A stretch of DNA of 41,394 nucleotides, from the NCBI RefSeq assembly GCF_038432375.1, contig NZ_JBCAUS010000001.1, positions 1-41,394 on the forward strand. The letters are read 5' to 3'. The notes under the pieces are model-generated. The model made no database searches. It saw nothing but the letters and a program-made list of their open reading frames with translations, and was not told the DNA's origin. Position 1 is the stretch's first letter; every line of letters begins with the position of its first letter. This document shows positions 15,928 to 25,433 of this stretch, in pieces. The position numbers and the translations under genes are program-made. The DNA is from Methanococcoides sp. LMO-2. Lineage in GTDB: Archaea > Halobacteriota > Methanosarcinia > Methanosarcinales > Methanosarcinaceae.

Positions 15928-17547
15928 TTACTCGATCTCTGCCCTGACGGTCGTGAAGACTGGTCCGCGGATATCGATCTTCTTGTTCTTGCCGGTAATG
16001 TATCTCTGGGCAAGCGGGTCGAGCTTGATGTTGACCTCGGAAGGTACCTTTACTATCCTGATACGGGTCTCTGTAGAGCTCTCACCGTTCTCAACAGCCT
16101 CTTCGATCTCTCTGGCTGCCTGTGCGGCAAATGCATCAAGGAAACGTACTCCTGTCCTTGCGGAGTGGTTCTCGAAAGCCTTCTTCCATTTCTTGTTGTT
16201 TGGAAGTCCCAGTATGTCGTTCTCATAGACAACTACTTCATTGAATGTTGCAGGTCCGCAGAGCTTTGTTTCCTCTTCAGGCTCCACTACGGATACCTTC
16301 ACCTTCTTTCCACCGATCTCTCCTTCCCATGCAGCAAACTCGCATGGGCTTGGTTCTGATGAGTGGAGTTCGCACTGTTCAACGATGCTGTCCATGATCT
16401 CCTGACCCTCTGCGGTCTCCGGCAGTTTGTCCACATAGATCATTGTTGCCAGCTCCCCGTCCTTCAGGTTCCATTCGGAGTACTGTGGGATCTGCGGATA
16501 TGTCATGGCACGCAGGTCAGTTGAGTCGTGCAGTATCATTGCAAGCCTTTCCACACCAAGTCCGAGGTTCATGACCGGGTATGGGATCTCATACTCTGAA
16601 AGTGCGGTTGGTGAGTAGATCCCAAAGGTTGCGATCTCTATCCAGCCATCGGAGTATTTTGTATTTGAGCCTACGAGTTTGGGATGGTATGCGAATACTT
16701 CGATCTGTGTGTCAGGCACGTAGTATTTGCTTCTCTTCTCATCAGGCCTGAAAAGGAACTTCTCGAAACCAAACTGTGAGAGAAGGCCCTGTGCAACTGC
16801 TTTACCATGGTCTACTGTTACATCCTCGTCCATGATGACACATGAAGCGGTGTAGTAGGTCATGAGCCTTGAAGCATCTTCCTGCTGTTCTCTCCTGAAT
16901 GCACGGTCAATTGAGAAGAAGTGGAATGGTGGTCTTGCACGTTCCAGTATGCCCGCAAGGGAAAGGAACCAGCCTGAGGTCATGTGACTTCTGAGTGTCT
17001 TCTTTGTGGCCTGTGGTATGAGTTCCTTGAACTCCGGGAAGACCTGGTCGATCATTTCCACCACAAGCGCATCTGATACATCGAGCTTATGTGAGATCTC
17101 CGGGACAAGGTCATCTCCTTCTACCTCTCCTTTCTTGTATGAGTGAAGGACCTTCCTTATGATCTCGATTCCCTCATCATCAATTCCTCCGAGCATCTCT
17201 TTTATCTTCGCGATGCGCTGGTCAGATATGCCGACATTTGGTCTTGGCAATCCTGCCAGGTAGAAACAGCGGTCAAGGACTGCAAGTGCCTCATGGCCGA
17301 ACTGCTTGTGAACTTCACGCTCATCCACGATCAGTGGATTCATCATCTCGTCAAAACCCATGCGCAGGTAGGCTTCCCTGAGCTTTGAGATCGTGTCGTA
17401 TACCGGGTGTGCTTTTCCGAAATTGAAAGATGTGTGTGGGTACTGCTGGTTAATGCCAGACCTGTGTACAAGGTCCTTTCCACTCTTCCACGCAGCATCA
17501 AAATCTTCCTTTGTTGCTTTCCTTATGGCTTCAGGATCGAATTTCAT
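15928..17547 (-). CDS. sepS: O-phosphoseryl-tRNA(Cys) synthetase (SepRS)
   Basis: This 539-residue class II synthetase attaches O-phosphoserine to tRNA-Cys. A second enzyme, SepCysS, which is not in this window, then converts it to Cys-tRNA. The family N-terminus (KFDPEAIRKATKEDFDAAW), the HTSFNFGKAHPVYD region, the motif 2 part AFRREQQEDAS and the motif 3 part MNLGLGVERLAMIL are all clear. The start is the ATG at 17547, which gives the usual family length. An upstream ATG at 17607 would add 20 residues unlike the family. The cognate tRNA-Cys gene lies at 342-413. DUF169 follows in the same operon. Confidence 0.95.
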   Translation of the reverse strand: MKFDPEAIRKATKEDFDAAWKSGKDLVHRSGINQQYPHTSFNFGKAHPVYDTISKLREAYLRMGFDEMMNPLIVDEREVHKQFGHEALAVLDRCFYLAGLPRPNVGISDQRIAKIKEMLGGIDDEGIEIIRKVLHSYKKGEVEGDDLVPEISHKLDVSDALVVEMIDQVFPEFKELIPQATKKTLRSHMTSGWFLSLAGILERARPPFHFFSIDRAFRREQQEDASRLMTYYTASCVIMDEDVTVDHGKAVAQGLLSQFGFEKFLFRPDEKRSKYYVPDTQIEVFAYHPKLVGSNTKYSDGWIEIATFGIYSPTALSEYEIPYPVMNLGLGVERLAMILHDSTDLRAMTYPQIPQYSEWNLKDGELATMIYVDKLPETAEGQEIMDSIVEQCELHSSEPSPCEFAAWEGEIGGKKVKVSVVEPEEETKLCGPATFNEVVVYENDILGLPNNKKWKKAFENHSARTGVRFLDAFAAQAAREIEEAVENGESSTETRIRIVKVPSEVNIKLDPLAQRYITGKNKKIDIRGPVFTTVRAEIE

Positions 17548-17735
17548 GGTAAAATCTCTTTTTAATTTATGATAATGATCGTAGCTAGTAATCGTAATTT
17601 CATGCATAAAAAGTTATCAATAGGTATTATACTTACGTTCGGAAAAAAAGCATGTAAGCTAGGGGCATGAAATAAAAGGATAAGGTAGGCCTGAAGTGTC
17701 AGACCGTTTTTCCACAGATTATGATGTGGCTTGTT

Positions 17736-18011
17736 TTATTCATCTACTGGAATTGTTTCAAGCTGGCTTGCAACATTCCAGATAAGGGTTCTTGTGTGCA
17801 ACGGGATGTTTGGGTCGTTGCTTATGTCCTCCAGTATGGAAATACTGGATGATGTTCTAAGGAAAAGTGGCTCTGCTTCGTTGTTCAATGTTGCAAGGAT
17901 GTCATTTGCTGAACGTCTGATATTCCTTGGAACTGAATTATCGTTTGCGATGTGTTCTAGCACTTGTGTACATTGCTTAATGACGTCTTCAGGTTCGCTG
18001 GCTCCTAACAT
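17736..18011 (-). CDS. UPF0147 family protein
   Basis: This 91-residue, all-helical archaeal protein belongs to family UPF0147. The pattern [22 protein letters not shown] followed by [26 protein letters not shown] is diagnostic. Its function is unknown, although HEAT-like helical repeats are likely. The start is the ATG at 18011, with a near-perfect ribosome site, AAGGTGATCC, ending two bases upstream. A GTG at 18020 lies inside this site and is unlikely to be the start. It is divergent from the zinc protein at 18129. Confidence 0.88.
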   Translation of the reverse strand: MLGASEPEDVIKQCTQVLEHIANDNSVPRNIRRSANDILATLNNEAEPLFLRTSSSISILEDISNDPNIPLHTRTLIWNVASQLETIPVDE

Positions 18012-18128
18012 TTGGATCACCTTAATAATGGTTTAATGATATAGAATAAGAATCAATATTGCAGTACCCCTAACAATTATATCCTATAAAAAGACTTTCA
18101 TTCATGGAGTATGCTAAAAGGTGAATTA

Positions 18129-18617
18129 ATGAGCGACAGTGACGATAAGATAAAACAGATATCAAGATTACTGGAACTTGGAGGCACAATGCTTGCACAG
18201 CACTGTACCACATGCGGTGCCCCTATGTTCAGGTATCACGGTGAGGTCCTTTGTCCGATATGCCAGGGTGAAGGAGTAGGTGCAGACATTATTCCGCCGG
18301 AACCAGTAAAGCGACCGGAGGCAGCAATAGCTCCGCAAGTGGTTGCAACAGAACAACCAACAGTATCTCCGGGGATTGAAACTCAGATCCCGGCAGACCA
18401 AGTCCCGATCTCATTTACTTCTCCTGAGGTCAGAACTGAAGCAATCCCAACAACACCTGCTAAACAAGTAGAATGTATGGGCTCAGTTTCCGATATGTTG
18501 AAGATGAAGTTAGAGTCTCTTGCAGCTCAGATCCAGTCCGAGAATGACCCTCGCAGGATCAATGAATATCTTGAGACAATGGAAAAGATAATTAATATTC
18601 TTGACAGGCTCAGCTGA
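18129..18617 (+). CDS. SSSCA1/autoantigen p27-type zinc protein
   Basis: This 162-residue protein has an N-terminal domain of the Sjogren/scleroderma autoantigen 1 family: ISRLLELGGTMLAQHCTTCGAPMFRYHGEVLCPICQGE, a four-cysteine zinc knuckle in the first 50 residues. A Pro-rich, probably disordered linker follows, then a C-terminal helix (residues about 120-160) that may pair with a partner. AAGGTGA directly before the ATG at 18129 decides the start over the in-frame ATG at 18111. Function in archaea is unknown. The stop codon is the first element of a run of GAATT repeats. Confidence 0.8.
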   Translation: MSDSDDKIKQISRLLELGGTMLAQHCTTCGAPMFRYHGEVLCPICQGEGVGADIIPPEPVKRPEAAIAPQVVATEQPTVSPGIETQIPADQVPISFTSPEVRTEAIPTTPAKQVECMGSVSDMLKMKLESLAAQIQSENDPRRINEYLETMEKIINILDRLS

Positions 18618-18640
18618 ATTGAATTGAATTGAATTGAATT
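18616..18640. repeat. Simple repeat, five copies of GAATT
   Basis: Five exact GAATT units begin within the TGA stop codon of the zinc protein gene. The repeat is in the 3' untranslated region and does not alter the protein. Confidence 0.9.
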
Positions 18641-18680
18641 GAAAAGTTGGGTGAACACGATTAAGTTCTCTTCATCAGAT

Positions 18681-18715
18681 GCAGGGTACTTTAAACCCTG
18701 CTTGATCTATTTTTA
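18681..18715 (+). terminator. Terminator between convergent genes
   Basis: GCAGGGT and ACCCTGC make a perfect 7-base-pair stem around ACTTTAA, followed on the plus strand by CTTGATCTATTTTT. It ends the transcript of the zinc protein and overlaps the 3' end of hef on the other strand. Confidence 0.6.
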
Positions 18716-20977
18716 ACCTTTGTATTCACTAGTGAGAATTTCTCTTATCTTTGCAGCGGTCTTCGGTCCGATGTTCTTGACCTCTTTTAATTCATCCTGG
18801 TCCGCTTTCATTACGTTCTCGATGGTTCCGAAATGTTCCAGTAGGTTCCTTGCGGCATTTGGTCCTATATCACTGATTGATGAAACAACGTACTCCTGTT
18901 GCTGTGAAAGCAGCATTGAGGACTTTTTCCCGTGTACGCTGATCTCCCGCTTTTCATCGATCTGCTCTCGTTTTGCAAGGATGCTGATAAGGGATGCTGT
19001 GTCTTCAGGGTCTCTGGTGTAAAGTACAGATACTCCGAAATCCAGCACAAGGGATGCGATCGTCCCATGGATGGCATTCGGGTTAAGCATTCTGGAAGTG
19101 AACAGACCTTCGCCTTCAATTATCAGGATCGGCTTGTCATAAGAACCCGCAAGATCTGAGATCTGCCTGAAGAGGTCCCTGTCAAGAAGAGAACTGACAA
19201 AGTCCTCAGTGCTCTTACGTTCGATGGCTGTTCTGTCACTGACGATGTAATCTCCAACCTCGAGTGTTTTTACAGAGATATCAACTCCCATCTTCTCAAG
19301 GCTTCGGGCAACAGTACTGCGTATCTCTCTCTGGTCGAGAACGACCGTGATCCCATTATCGGCATCTGCAAAATCTGCCAGTCCTGTTTGCTGCTTCTGT
19401 GTAACCCCGAACTCATTTGCAATATCCTCATTGCTATTTTCGGATGACATCGACTCCTGCCATTGCTTCATGTTGCTTTGCATCCGGCGTTCCTTGTGGG
19501 TACAGCTCCAGTAATAGGCTTCATCACGTGTGCCTTTTGTAACAAGGACGACCACTCTTCCTTCGTGTTTCCTGCCCGTACGACCTTTTCTCTGAATGCT
19601 TCTGATCTCAGAAGGCACCGGCTCGTAGAACAATACAAGATCCGTGGCAGGTATGTCAAGCCCTTCCTCGGCAACTGAGGTTGCAACAAGGACATTGTGT
19701 TTTCCTGCCTTGAAATCCTCGATGATCTCGACCTGCTGTTTCTGAGTAAGCCCTTTGTCGCGGAATTTTGAGCTCTGCCCCACGAACTTTATGGGTCTTA
19801 TTCCCTCGATCTCAGAAAGAGCATTCGTCACCATCTCCGAAGTATCGCGGTAATTTGTAAAGATAATCACTCTTGAATCAGGTTTACCATCCAGTTCCTT
19901 TGATACGATGTCACGTACCACAGCAAGCTTTGGATGCTCGGTATCGCATTCCTTTATCCTGTGGTAGAACTGACGCATGTACATGTCTTCAGAAAGACGT
20001 TTTGCAGCTTTGCTTCCACTCTTTGAGACTGCTTCGTTCTCCAGCCGGTCGGCATATTTTGAAAGGGATTCAAGTCCCTGGGTTTCAATGACCTCAACGG
20101 CATGGCTGACCTTCATGATCTCTGCCAGTATGGATAGTGCACTGAACACTGCCGGATCCGCCATTCCTCTCAACTGCCCCTGCAGACTTTTCTGCAGGCC
20201 CAGCAGGTCTCTTTTTGAAGAATTCTTTCCGTATGGAAGTGAATAGCCAAGTTCTCCGAGTTTCTTGAACCTGTCATCCAGCACCTTGTCCAGAAGTTTC
20301 TTCAGCTCCTTCATCTCATCCGGTAGTATCACATGCTTCCATTCGATCTCTTTTTTGTGAATGTAAGGGGAAACATCCGAATCGGATTCAGTCTTGATGG
20401 CAACTGAACTTATGAAGAGGTTGGTGCAGACCTCACTGATCTTCTCATCTGAGCTCCCAGGGCTTGCAGTGATCGCAAGGCAGTGAGGGTCCTTAGCATC
20501 CTGGAAGTATCTCTCTGCAATGTAGGTATAAGCATAATTGCCCACAGCTCTGTGTGCCTCGTCAAAAGTGATGTGTGAAACGTCCTCAAGGCTTATTCTT
20601 TTAGTGAGGATGTCGTTTTCGATGACCTGTGGTGTTGAGATGATGATTCGTCCTTTTTCCCAGAGGTCTGCTCTTTTCTCAGGTGAGACTGCTCCTGTGA
20701 ATGTCAGTATCTCTTCTTCGGGTATGTTAAGGGCAGTTTTCAAAAAAGAAGCATGCTGTTCCACCAGCGGTTTTGTAGGGGATAGGACAAGGGCTTTACC
20801 TCCGGTCTTTTCCAGTCGCGAGGCAATAACAAGAAGAGCAACGATCGTCTTGCCAAGGCCGGTTGGCAGAACTACCAGTGTTGGTGCTGATAGTGCCTTC
20901 CCGGCAAGGTCAAGTTGGTAAAGCCTTTGTTCTATAGTGTCCGGTTTTACCAGAGGATGTTTGATGTAGTTGCTCAT
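18713..20977 (-). CDS. hef: Hef helicase/nuclease (XPF-FANCM type)
   Basis: This 754-residue archaeal protein acts on stalled and branched replication forks. The N-terminal superfamily 2 helicase has the Walker A motif LPTGLGKT (K43), DEAH at about residue 138, TASPGSSDEK, and the C-terminal helicase motif QRKGRTGRKHEGRV near residue 480. The XPF-like nuclease domain follows, with the catalytic ERKSTEDF segment around residue 590. Two helix-hairpin-helix motifs close the protein (ISDIGPNAARNLLEHFG and VKNIGPKTAAKIREIL). All domains are intact. The gene starts 94 bases after the glyS stop in the same direction, so the two may be co-transcribed. Confidence 0.95.
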   Translation of the reverse strand: MSNYIKHPLVKPDTIEQRLYQLDLAGKALSAPTLVVLPTGLGKTIVALLVIASRLEKTGGKALVLSPTKPLVEQHASFLKTALNIPEEEILTFTGAVSPEKRADLWEKGRIIISTPQVIENDILTKRISLEDVSHITFDEAHRAVGNYAYTYIAERYFQDAKDPHCLAITASPGSSDEKISEVCTNLFISSVAIKTESDSDVSPYIHKKEIEWKHVILPDEMKELKKLLDKVLDDRFKKLGELGYSLPYGKNSSKRDLLGLQKSLQGQLRGMADPAVFSALSILAEIMKVSHAVEVIETQGLESLSKYADRLENEAVSKSGSKAAKRLSEDMYMRQFYHRIKECDTEHPKLAVVRDIVSKELDGKPDSRVIIFTNYRDTSEMVTNALSEIEGIRPIKFVGQSSKFRDKGLTQKQQVEIIEDFKAGKHNVLVATSVAEEGLDIPATDLVLFYEPVPSEIRSIQRKGRTGRKHEGRVVVLVTKGTRDEAYYWSCTHKERRMQSNMKQWQESMSSENSNEDIANEFGVTQKQQTGLADFADADNGITVVLDQREIRSTVARSLEKMGVDISVKTLEVGDYIVSDRTAIERKSTEDFVSSLLDRDLFRQISDLAGSYDKPILIIEGEGLFTSRMLNPNAIHGTIASLVLDFGVSVLYTRDPEDTASLISILAKREQIDEKREISVHGKKSSMLLSQQQEYVVSSISDIGPNAARNLLEHFGTIENVMKADQDELKEVKNIGPKTAAKIREILTSEYKG

Positions 20978-21058
20978 ATTTATTTCAGGTTATTCATTTA
21001 AGGTCTGAAAGTTGCTTGATGCAATTACGTCCTTAACCTTATTAAATATGAGGCAAGC

Positions 21059-21086
21059 GGTGTGAAAGTGTTTAAAGCTTCACACC
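21059..21086 (-). terminator. Hairpin at the glyS 3' end
   Basis: GGTGTGAA and TTCACACC form an 8-base-pair stem that spans the last glyS codons and the stop. On the minus strand, A/T-rich DNA follows after about ten bases. It may reduce read-through into hef or protect the glyS mRNA end. The evidence is the stem only. Confidence 0.4.
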
Positions 21087-22817
21087 TGCGTTCTCAAAGT
21101 CCTTCTTTCCATAGACGAGGTCGTATATCACGTTCTCAATTCCATCGACAGGTGTCCTGACCTGTGCCATTGAATCACGGTCACGGATGGTAACGGAATT
21201 GTCCTCAAGGGTATCGTAATCGATTGTAATGGAATATGGTGTTCCGATCTCATCGTTCCTGCGGTAGCGGCGACCGATAGCTCTTGAGTCATCATAGGCT
21301 ACAAGAAGTCCACGATTTCGAAGTTTTTCTGCGATCTCCTTTCCAGGGTTCATCAGTTCTTCCCTTGTAAGCAATGGAAGGACAGCTACCTGGACAGGTG
21401 CGACTTCTTTCTGGAATCTGAGGACTATTCTCTCCTCTTCCTCTTCCTCGCCTTCAGCAGCGACCATTTCTTCTTCGAATGCGTGTTCCATGGTACAGTA
21501 GAGAATTCTGTCGATACCATAGGATGGCTCGATAACATGAGGTACGATCTTTTCACCGCTGACCTTGACTGTTTCCTGTGAATAGGAGATTATGTCGGAA
21601 GGTACTGTGAACTCTTCACCATCGATGTTGACCTTGATCTCATCCTTATCAAGTTCTTCTGAGCTTAATTCCTTAAGTGCATCTGCAACAGCCTTTGCCT
21701 TTCCTTTGAAAAGAGGTCCGAGCTTGCCCATATCCGGCTTGACCACGAACTGTTCGATCATCTTTGGTTCATCGTATTCGATGTGAATAACCAGTTCTGT
21801 GCCGCTTGTTTTTGCATGGGCCATGAGGTCGTAGTCGGTCCTGTCTGCAATACCGACAACCTCGATCCAGCCGAACCTGTCCGTCAGGATCTCAGCATCC
21901 CAACAATCGATAGCGTAGTGTGCCATCTCATCCTTCTGGTGCTGCCTGAACCTGAGCTTGTCTGCAGCAATACCTACGCGCTGCAGGAAATTGTTCGTAA
22001 GTGCAATGTGGTATGCCAGGAATTCGTGTGCAATAATGTTATTGTCAATAGCTTCCCTGACGGTCATCTGCTCAATAACGCCTTTCTGCTGTGCTTCATC
22101 TGAGTAGAGGCTTAACGTTACATCCTCGAACCTTCCGATGTTCGGGTGGGTCTTCTCTTCAGGATGTGTGAATATCTCAGCTTCTGCCTGTGTGAACTCA
22201 CGAAGTCTTATTACACCCTGTCTTGGTGAGATCTCGTTACGGTATGACTTGCCGATCTGTGTTGCACCAAAGGGTAGTTTTTCACGGTAATACCTGGAAA
22301 GTCTCTGGAAGTTCACGAACATTCCCTGTGCGGTCTCCGGGCGCATGTAACCCTGCCTGCCGGTGCCCGGTCCGATGCTTGTCTTGAACATAAGGTTGAA
22401 CTCATAGGCCTCACCGAGCTCACCGCCACATTCGGGGCACCCGATGTTATTCTCTTTGATCAGCCTGTCAAGTTCCTCGTTGCTAAGGGCATCTGCAATT
22501 TCAACGATCTTATCTACAAGGTGGTCTGCACGGAATGCTTCACCACATTCCTTGCATTCACAGAGCGGATCGGAGAATCCTCCTACGTGGCCGGATGCAA
22601 CGAATACATCTTCGATGCCGACTGTAGGTGTTTCGATCTCCATGAATCCTTCATGGATCACATACAGTTCACGCCAGATCTGCTCGATCCTGCGCTTTAA
22701 AGTGCTTCCAAGGGGTCCGTAATCATAAAATCCTGCAGTACCTCCATACAGCTCAAAGGAGTTCCACAGAAAACCTCGTCGTTTTGCCAGTTCAATAACC
22801 TGTTCATACCTGTCCAT
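21072..22817 (-). CDS. glyS: Glycyl-tRNA synthetase (homodimeric class II)
   Basis: This 581-residue enzyme charges tRNA-Gly. It has the archaeal/eukaryotic-type features: WNSFELYGGTAGFYDYGPLGSTLKRRIE at the N-terminus, MRPETAQGMFVNF, SYRNEISPRQGVIRLREFTQAE (motif 2), and IEPSYGIDRILY (motif 3). A C-terminal anticodon-binding domain is present from about residue 470. A zinc-like CxxC pair lies in LCECKECGEAF and NIGCPECGGEL. Length and motifs are normal. It is followed by hef. Confidence 0.96.
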   Translation of the reverse strand: MDRYEQVIELAKRRGFLWNSFELYGGTAGFYDYGPLGSTLKRRIEQIWRELYVIHEGFMEIETPTVGIEDVFVASGHVGGFSDPLCECKECGEAFRADHLVDKIVEIADALSNEELDRLIKENNIGCPECGGELGEAYEFNLMFKTSIGPGTGRQGYMRPETAQGMFVNFQRLSRYYREKLPFGATQIGKSYRNEISPRQGVIRLREFTQAEAEIFTHPEEKTHPNIGRFEDVTLSLYSDEAQQKGVIEQMTVREAIDNNIIAHEFLAYHIALTNNFLQRVGIAADKLRFRQHQKDEMAHYAIDCWDAEILTDRFGWIEVVGIADRTDYDLMAHAKTSGTELVIHIEYDEPKMIEQFVVKPDMGKLGPLFKGKAKAVADALKELSSEELDKDEIKVNIDGEEFTVPSDIISYSQETVKVSGEKIVPHVIEPSYGIDRILYCTMEHAFEEEMVAAEGEEEEEERIVLRFQKEVAPVQVAVLPLLTREELMNPGKEIAEKLRNRGLLVAYDDSRAIGRRYRRNDEIGTPYSITIDYDTLEDNSVTIRDRDSMAQVRTPVDGIENVIYDLVYGKKDFENAGVKL

Positions 22818-23291
22818 GATAGATCCTCATAAGTTCGCGATCATATTGCAGGGGGATTTTGAAATCTCTTTGATTTTTCCGGTTTTGATCCAAAAGAGAT
22901 CTGAAGCCCCAGTTTCATTTTCGCTTTTTTCAATATGTTAGCGGGTATATATTCTGATTAACTCACTTTCCACATATAAATTTGTGTCTGTTGGGTAAAT
23001 GATCTGGTCATCAGATGATCGGCCTTTTGAATTGGATGTTCGGGTTTTTCCATGTCTGATGGAATTTTGTGGGAGTGAACAATTACTAATTGATTCTATT
23101 TTCACCAATCGTCATCATTCGGTTTAGTTGTGATACGTTCTACAAATTTATAATGTCACGCTGTTAATACAAAATTATTTATATTAATGATTTAGTATGA
23201 CGATTTATAATATAAGTAACACTAAAACAAACGATCAAGTAAAAAAATGTTACTTATCTCTAGCATTTGTGTGTTTACTAAAAAAGGAGGA
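22818..23291. promoter_or_regulatory. Intergenic region with stacked TATA elements
   Basis: No gene is seen in these 474 bases between divergent genes. Three TATA-like elements face the S-layer-type gene: TTTATAAT at 23147-23154, TTTATATTA at 23178-23186, and TTTATAATAT at 23204-23213. The last would start transcription near 23235 and leave a leader of about 55 bases. Strong or multiple promoters suit a surface protein gene. Confidence 0.5.
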
Positions 23292-24542
23292 ATGACTATT
23301 AAGATCAAACTTGCTAATAAAGCAAATATTGCAATTTTGCTGTTCTTGTCACTTGTTCTTACAGTGGGTGTCTGTTCAGCAGAATCAGTGACAGTACGTG
23401 GAGAGATCCTTGACAGCGGAGATGTTACTTCTATATCCTGGGACAGATCTAACTGGGGTGCACTGTATTTTGCATTGAATGATGCAGGCTCTAACACGGA
23501 ATCAGTTTACTATGAGAATATCGATCCTGAGAACCCTGCAATCGGTGCAGATCCTGTTAACAATGTCATTGATAAAAAGGAACTCATCTATAGCACTCAT
23601 ACGTATAATAAGAAATTCATGTTGAGTAAAAAGACAGATGTTACTGTTGTTTCCACATATTCAGTCATACCATTGTTCGGTGCAAAGTATATTTCTGTCA
23701 ATGATGATGCCAGTAAGATGACAACACTGATCACAGAACAGGGTGGAGGCTCAGAGAAACAGCTGATGGAAGGTGAATCCTGGGAGCTGGGTAAGGGTTA
23801 CAGCCTGAAAATGGATCAGCTGGATGCAGATGCAGGTAAAGCTTTTGTTATTCTCTATAAGGATGGCGTTGAACTGGATTCTGCTATACTTGATATGGAT
23901 GGGACCGATGATGACCGTGCATTTGTTGCGAAGGAATATATTGCAGGAATGGATGATGTGGTATACTTTGCTACATATCTTGAGAACACCTTCAAGGGAA
24001 CTTCCGACTCTTTTGCTATAATCAAGTATACCTGGCTTATCGACAAGGATAATATAATTTCCATTGAAGAGGGAGACAAGTTTGGTCTTCTTAAATGCAG
24101 GGAAGTTTCAGAGAACTACATCAATATGTCCAACGATGAAACGATCACCCTGGAAATGAATGATGCTGTTTACTTTACTGACGACTGGTATCTCAAGACC
24201 TCTAAAGCAGGTAAGGGTACTGATGGTGGATTCCTATTCTATCCTGCAATGAATGTTGTATTTGAAACTGCAACCGAGACTGAAAAGGCTGTTGAAGTTC
24301 CGGCTTCAACCGAGATTGAGAGCGAAAACTCTGAGGAGACGACTTCTGAGGCAGATGCTTCTGTGGAAGATTATACCGTTGTTTCTTCTTCATCAGAATC
24401 TTCTTCTGAAGACTTAAGCACTGTGGAGTACGGACCTGAAGAATATGCACAGTCAGGTGAAAGTCTGCCTGGCTTTTTGTCCATAACTGCAATTGCAGGT
24501 CTTGTTTCAGCGCTTTTCATCTTGAGGCGCAAAGTTGATTGA
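23292..24542 (+). CDS. S-layer-type surface protein, PGF-anchored
   Basis: This exported protein of about 416 residues has a signal peptide (residues about 1-32, ending near VCSAES). It then has one domain of the Methanosarcinales S-layer family (DUF1608), seen in VTVRGEILDSGDVTSISWDRSNWGALYFALND, the GAKYISVNDDASKM and KMDQLDADAGKAFVILYKDG segments. A Ser/Glu/Thr-rich, likely glycosylated stalk follows (about 345-390), then a PGF motif near residue 393, a membrane helix and RRK. This is the PGF-CTERM signal for archaeosortase processing and lipid attachment. Known S-layer proteins of this group have two domain copies, so this is a shorter relative. GGAGG at 23286-23290 is only one base from the ATG at 23292, which is unusually close. 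Confidence 0.82.
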   Translation: MTIKIKLANKANIAILLFLSLVLTVGVCSAESVTVRGEILDSGDVTSISWDRSNWGALYFALNDAGSNTESVYYENIDPENPAIGADPVNNVIDKKELIYSTHTYNKKFMLSKKTDVTVVSTYSVIPLFGAKYISVNDDASKMTTLITEQGGGSEKQLMEGESWELGKGYSLKMDQLDADAGKAFVILYKDGVELDSAILDMDGTDDDRAFVAKEYIAGMDDVVYFATYLENTFKGTSDSFAIIKYTWLIDKDNIISIEEGDKFGLLKCREVSENYINMSNDETITLEMNDAVYFTDDWYLKTSKAGKGTDGGFLFYPAMNVVFETATETEKAVEVPASTEIESENSEETTSEADASVEDYTVVSSSSESSSEDLSTVEYGPEEYAQSGESLPGFLSITAIAGLVSALFILRRKVD

Positions 24543-24581
24543 ATCTATTTATAAGTCTGATCAAAAATGTGGTGTAGTATA

Positions 24582-25433
24582 ATGAAAAACAAATCAATTG
24601 ATTGGAATGTGGTCTGGATTGAAATGATGAAGGCCAATCGAAAAGCAGATCATCAGGACCGTGGGAACTGCGCGACTCTATGGGACAGCAGGGAGAACGC
24701 AGAACGTTTCTGGAATAGGTCGCAGGAGAACAGGGGAAGGGTCGAGAAGACACTGAACGAACTTCCTCTTAAAGAAGACTCCCGTGTCCTGGACATTGGA
24801 GCCGGTCCGGGTAGTCTTGCTATCCCTCTTTCAGAGAGGGTTGGTCATGTGACTGCTGTAGAGCCGGGGAAAGGCATGATGGAACTTTTACAGGAGAACA
24901 TCATCAACTCCGGAATTAGCAACATCGGCTGTGTTAACAAAAGATGGGAGGATCTGGATGTCGAAAAGGATCTTGAAGGCCCTTATGATATTGTAATCGC
25001 ATCCTTCTCGCTGGGTATGCCTGATATAAAGGATGCTATAGAGAAGATGCAGCGTGTTTGCTCAGGTTACATCAACCTTTACTGGTTTGCAGGAGAGACG
25101 CCATGGGAAGAACATTCTACGAATCTGTGGCCTGCTATGTACGGGAAGGAATATTCTCCCGGCCCGAAGTGCAATGTGCTTTATAACCTGCTTTACAGTA
25201 TGGGCATCTATCCGGATATGCACATTTTTCCACTTGAGTTCGTAAACTCATTTGATTCAATGGACGAAGCGTTCAATTACTTCAGTTCTCGCTACACAAT
25301 TGATACAGAACAACAGGAAGCAGCTCTCAGGAACTATCTGGAAGATACACTGGAGGAGCAGGACGGCCAGTTTGTGGATCGTGGCCAGTCTACCAGGGTA
25401 AAAGTCTGGTGGGATCAGGGGGCGATGGATTGA
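24582..25433 (+). CDS. Class I SAM-dependent methyltransferase
   Basis: This 283-residue protein has the Rossmann methyltransferase motif VLDIGAGPGSLAIPL (about residues 75-89), an acidic second strand (VTAVEPGKGMM) and the DIVIASFSLGM motif IV. The 60-residue N-terminal helical region and the C-terminal half are not recognised. The substrate is unknown. GTGGTG upstream supports the ATG at 24582, and an in-frame ATG at 24567 is less likely. A TATA-like CTATTTATAAG lies at about 24545-24555. Its stop overlaps the start of the CooC-like gene (TTGA), so the pair is probably co-translated, which suggests a shared role with the metal-uptake genes downstream. Confidence 0.8.
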   Translation: MKNKSIDWNVVWIEMMKANRKADHQDRGNCATLWDSRENAERFWNRSQENRGRVEKTLNELPLKEDSRVLDIGAGPGSLAIPLSERVGHVTAVEPGKGMMELLQENIINSGISNIGCVNKRWEDLDVEKDLEGPYDIVIASFSLGMPDIKDAIEKMQRVCSGYINLYWFAGETPWEEHSTNLWPAMYGKEYSPGPKCNVLYNLLYSMGIYPDMHIFPLEFVNSFDSMDEAFNYFSSRYTIDTEQQEAALRNYLEDTLEEQDGQFVDRGQSTRVKVWWDQGAMD

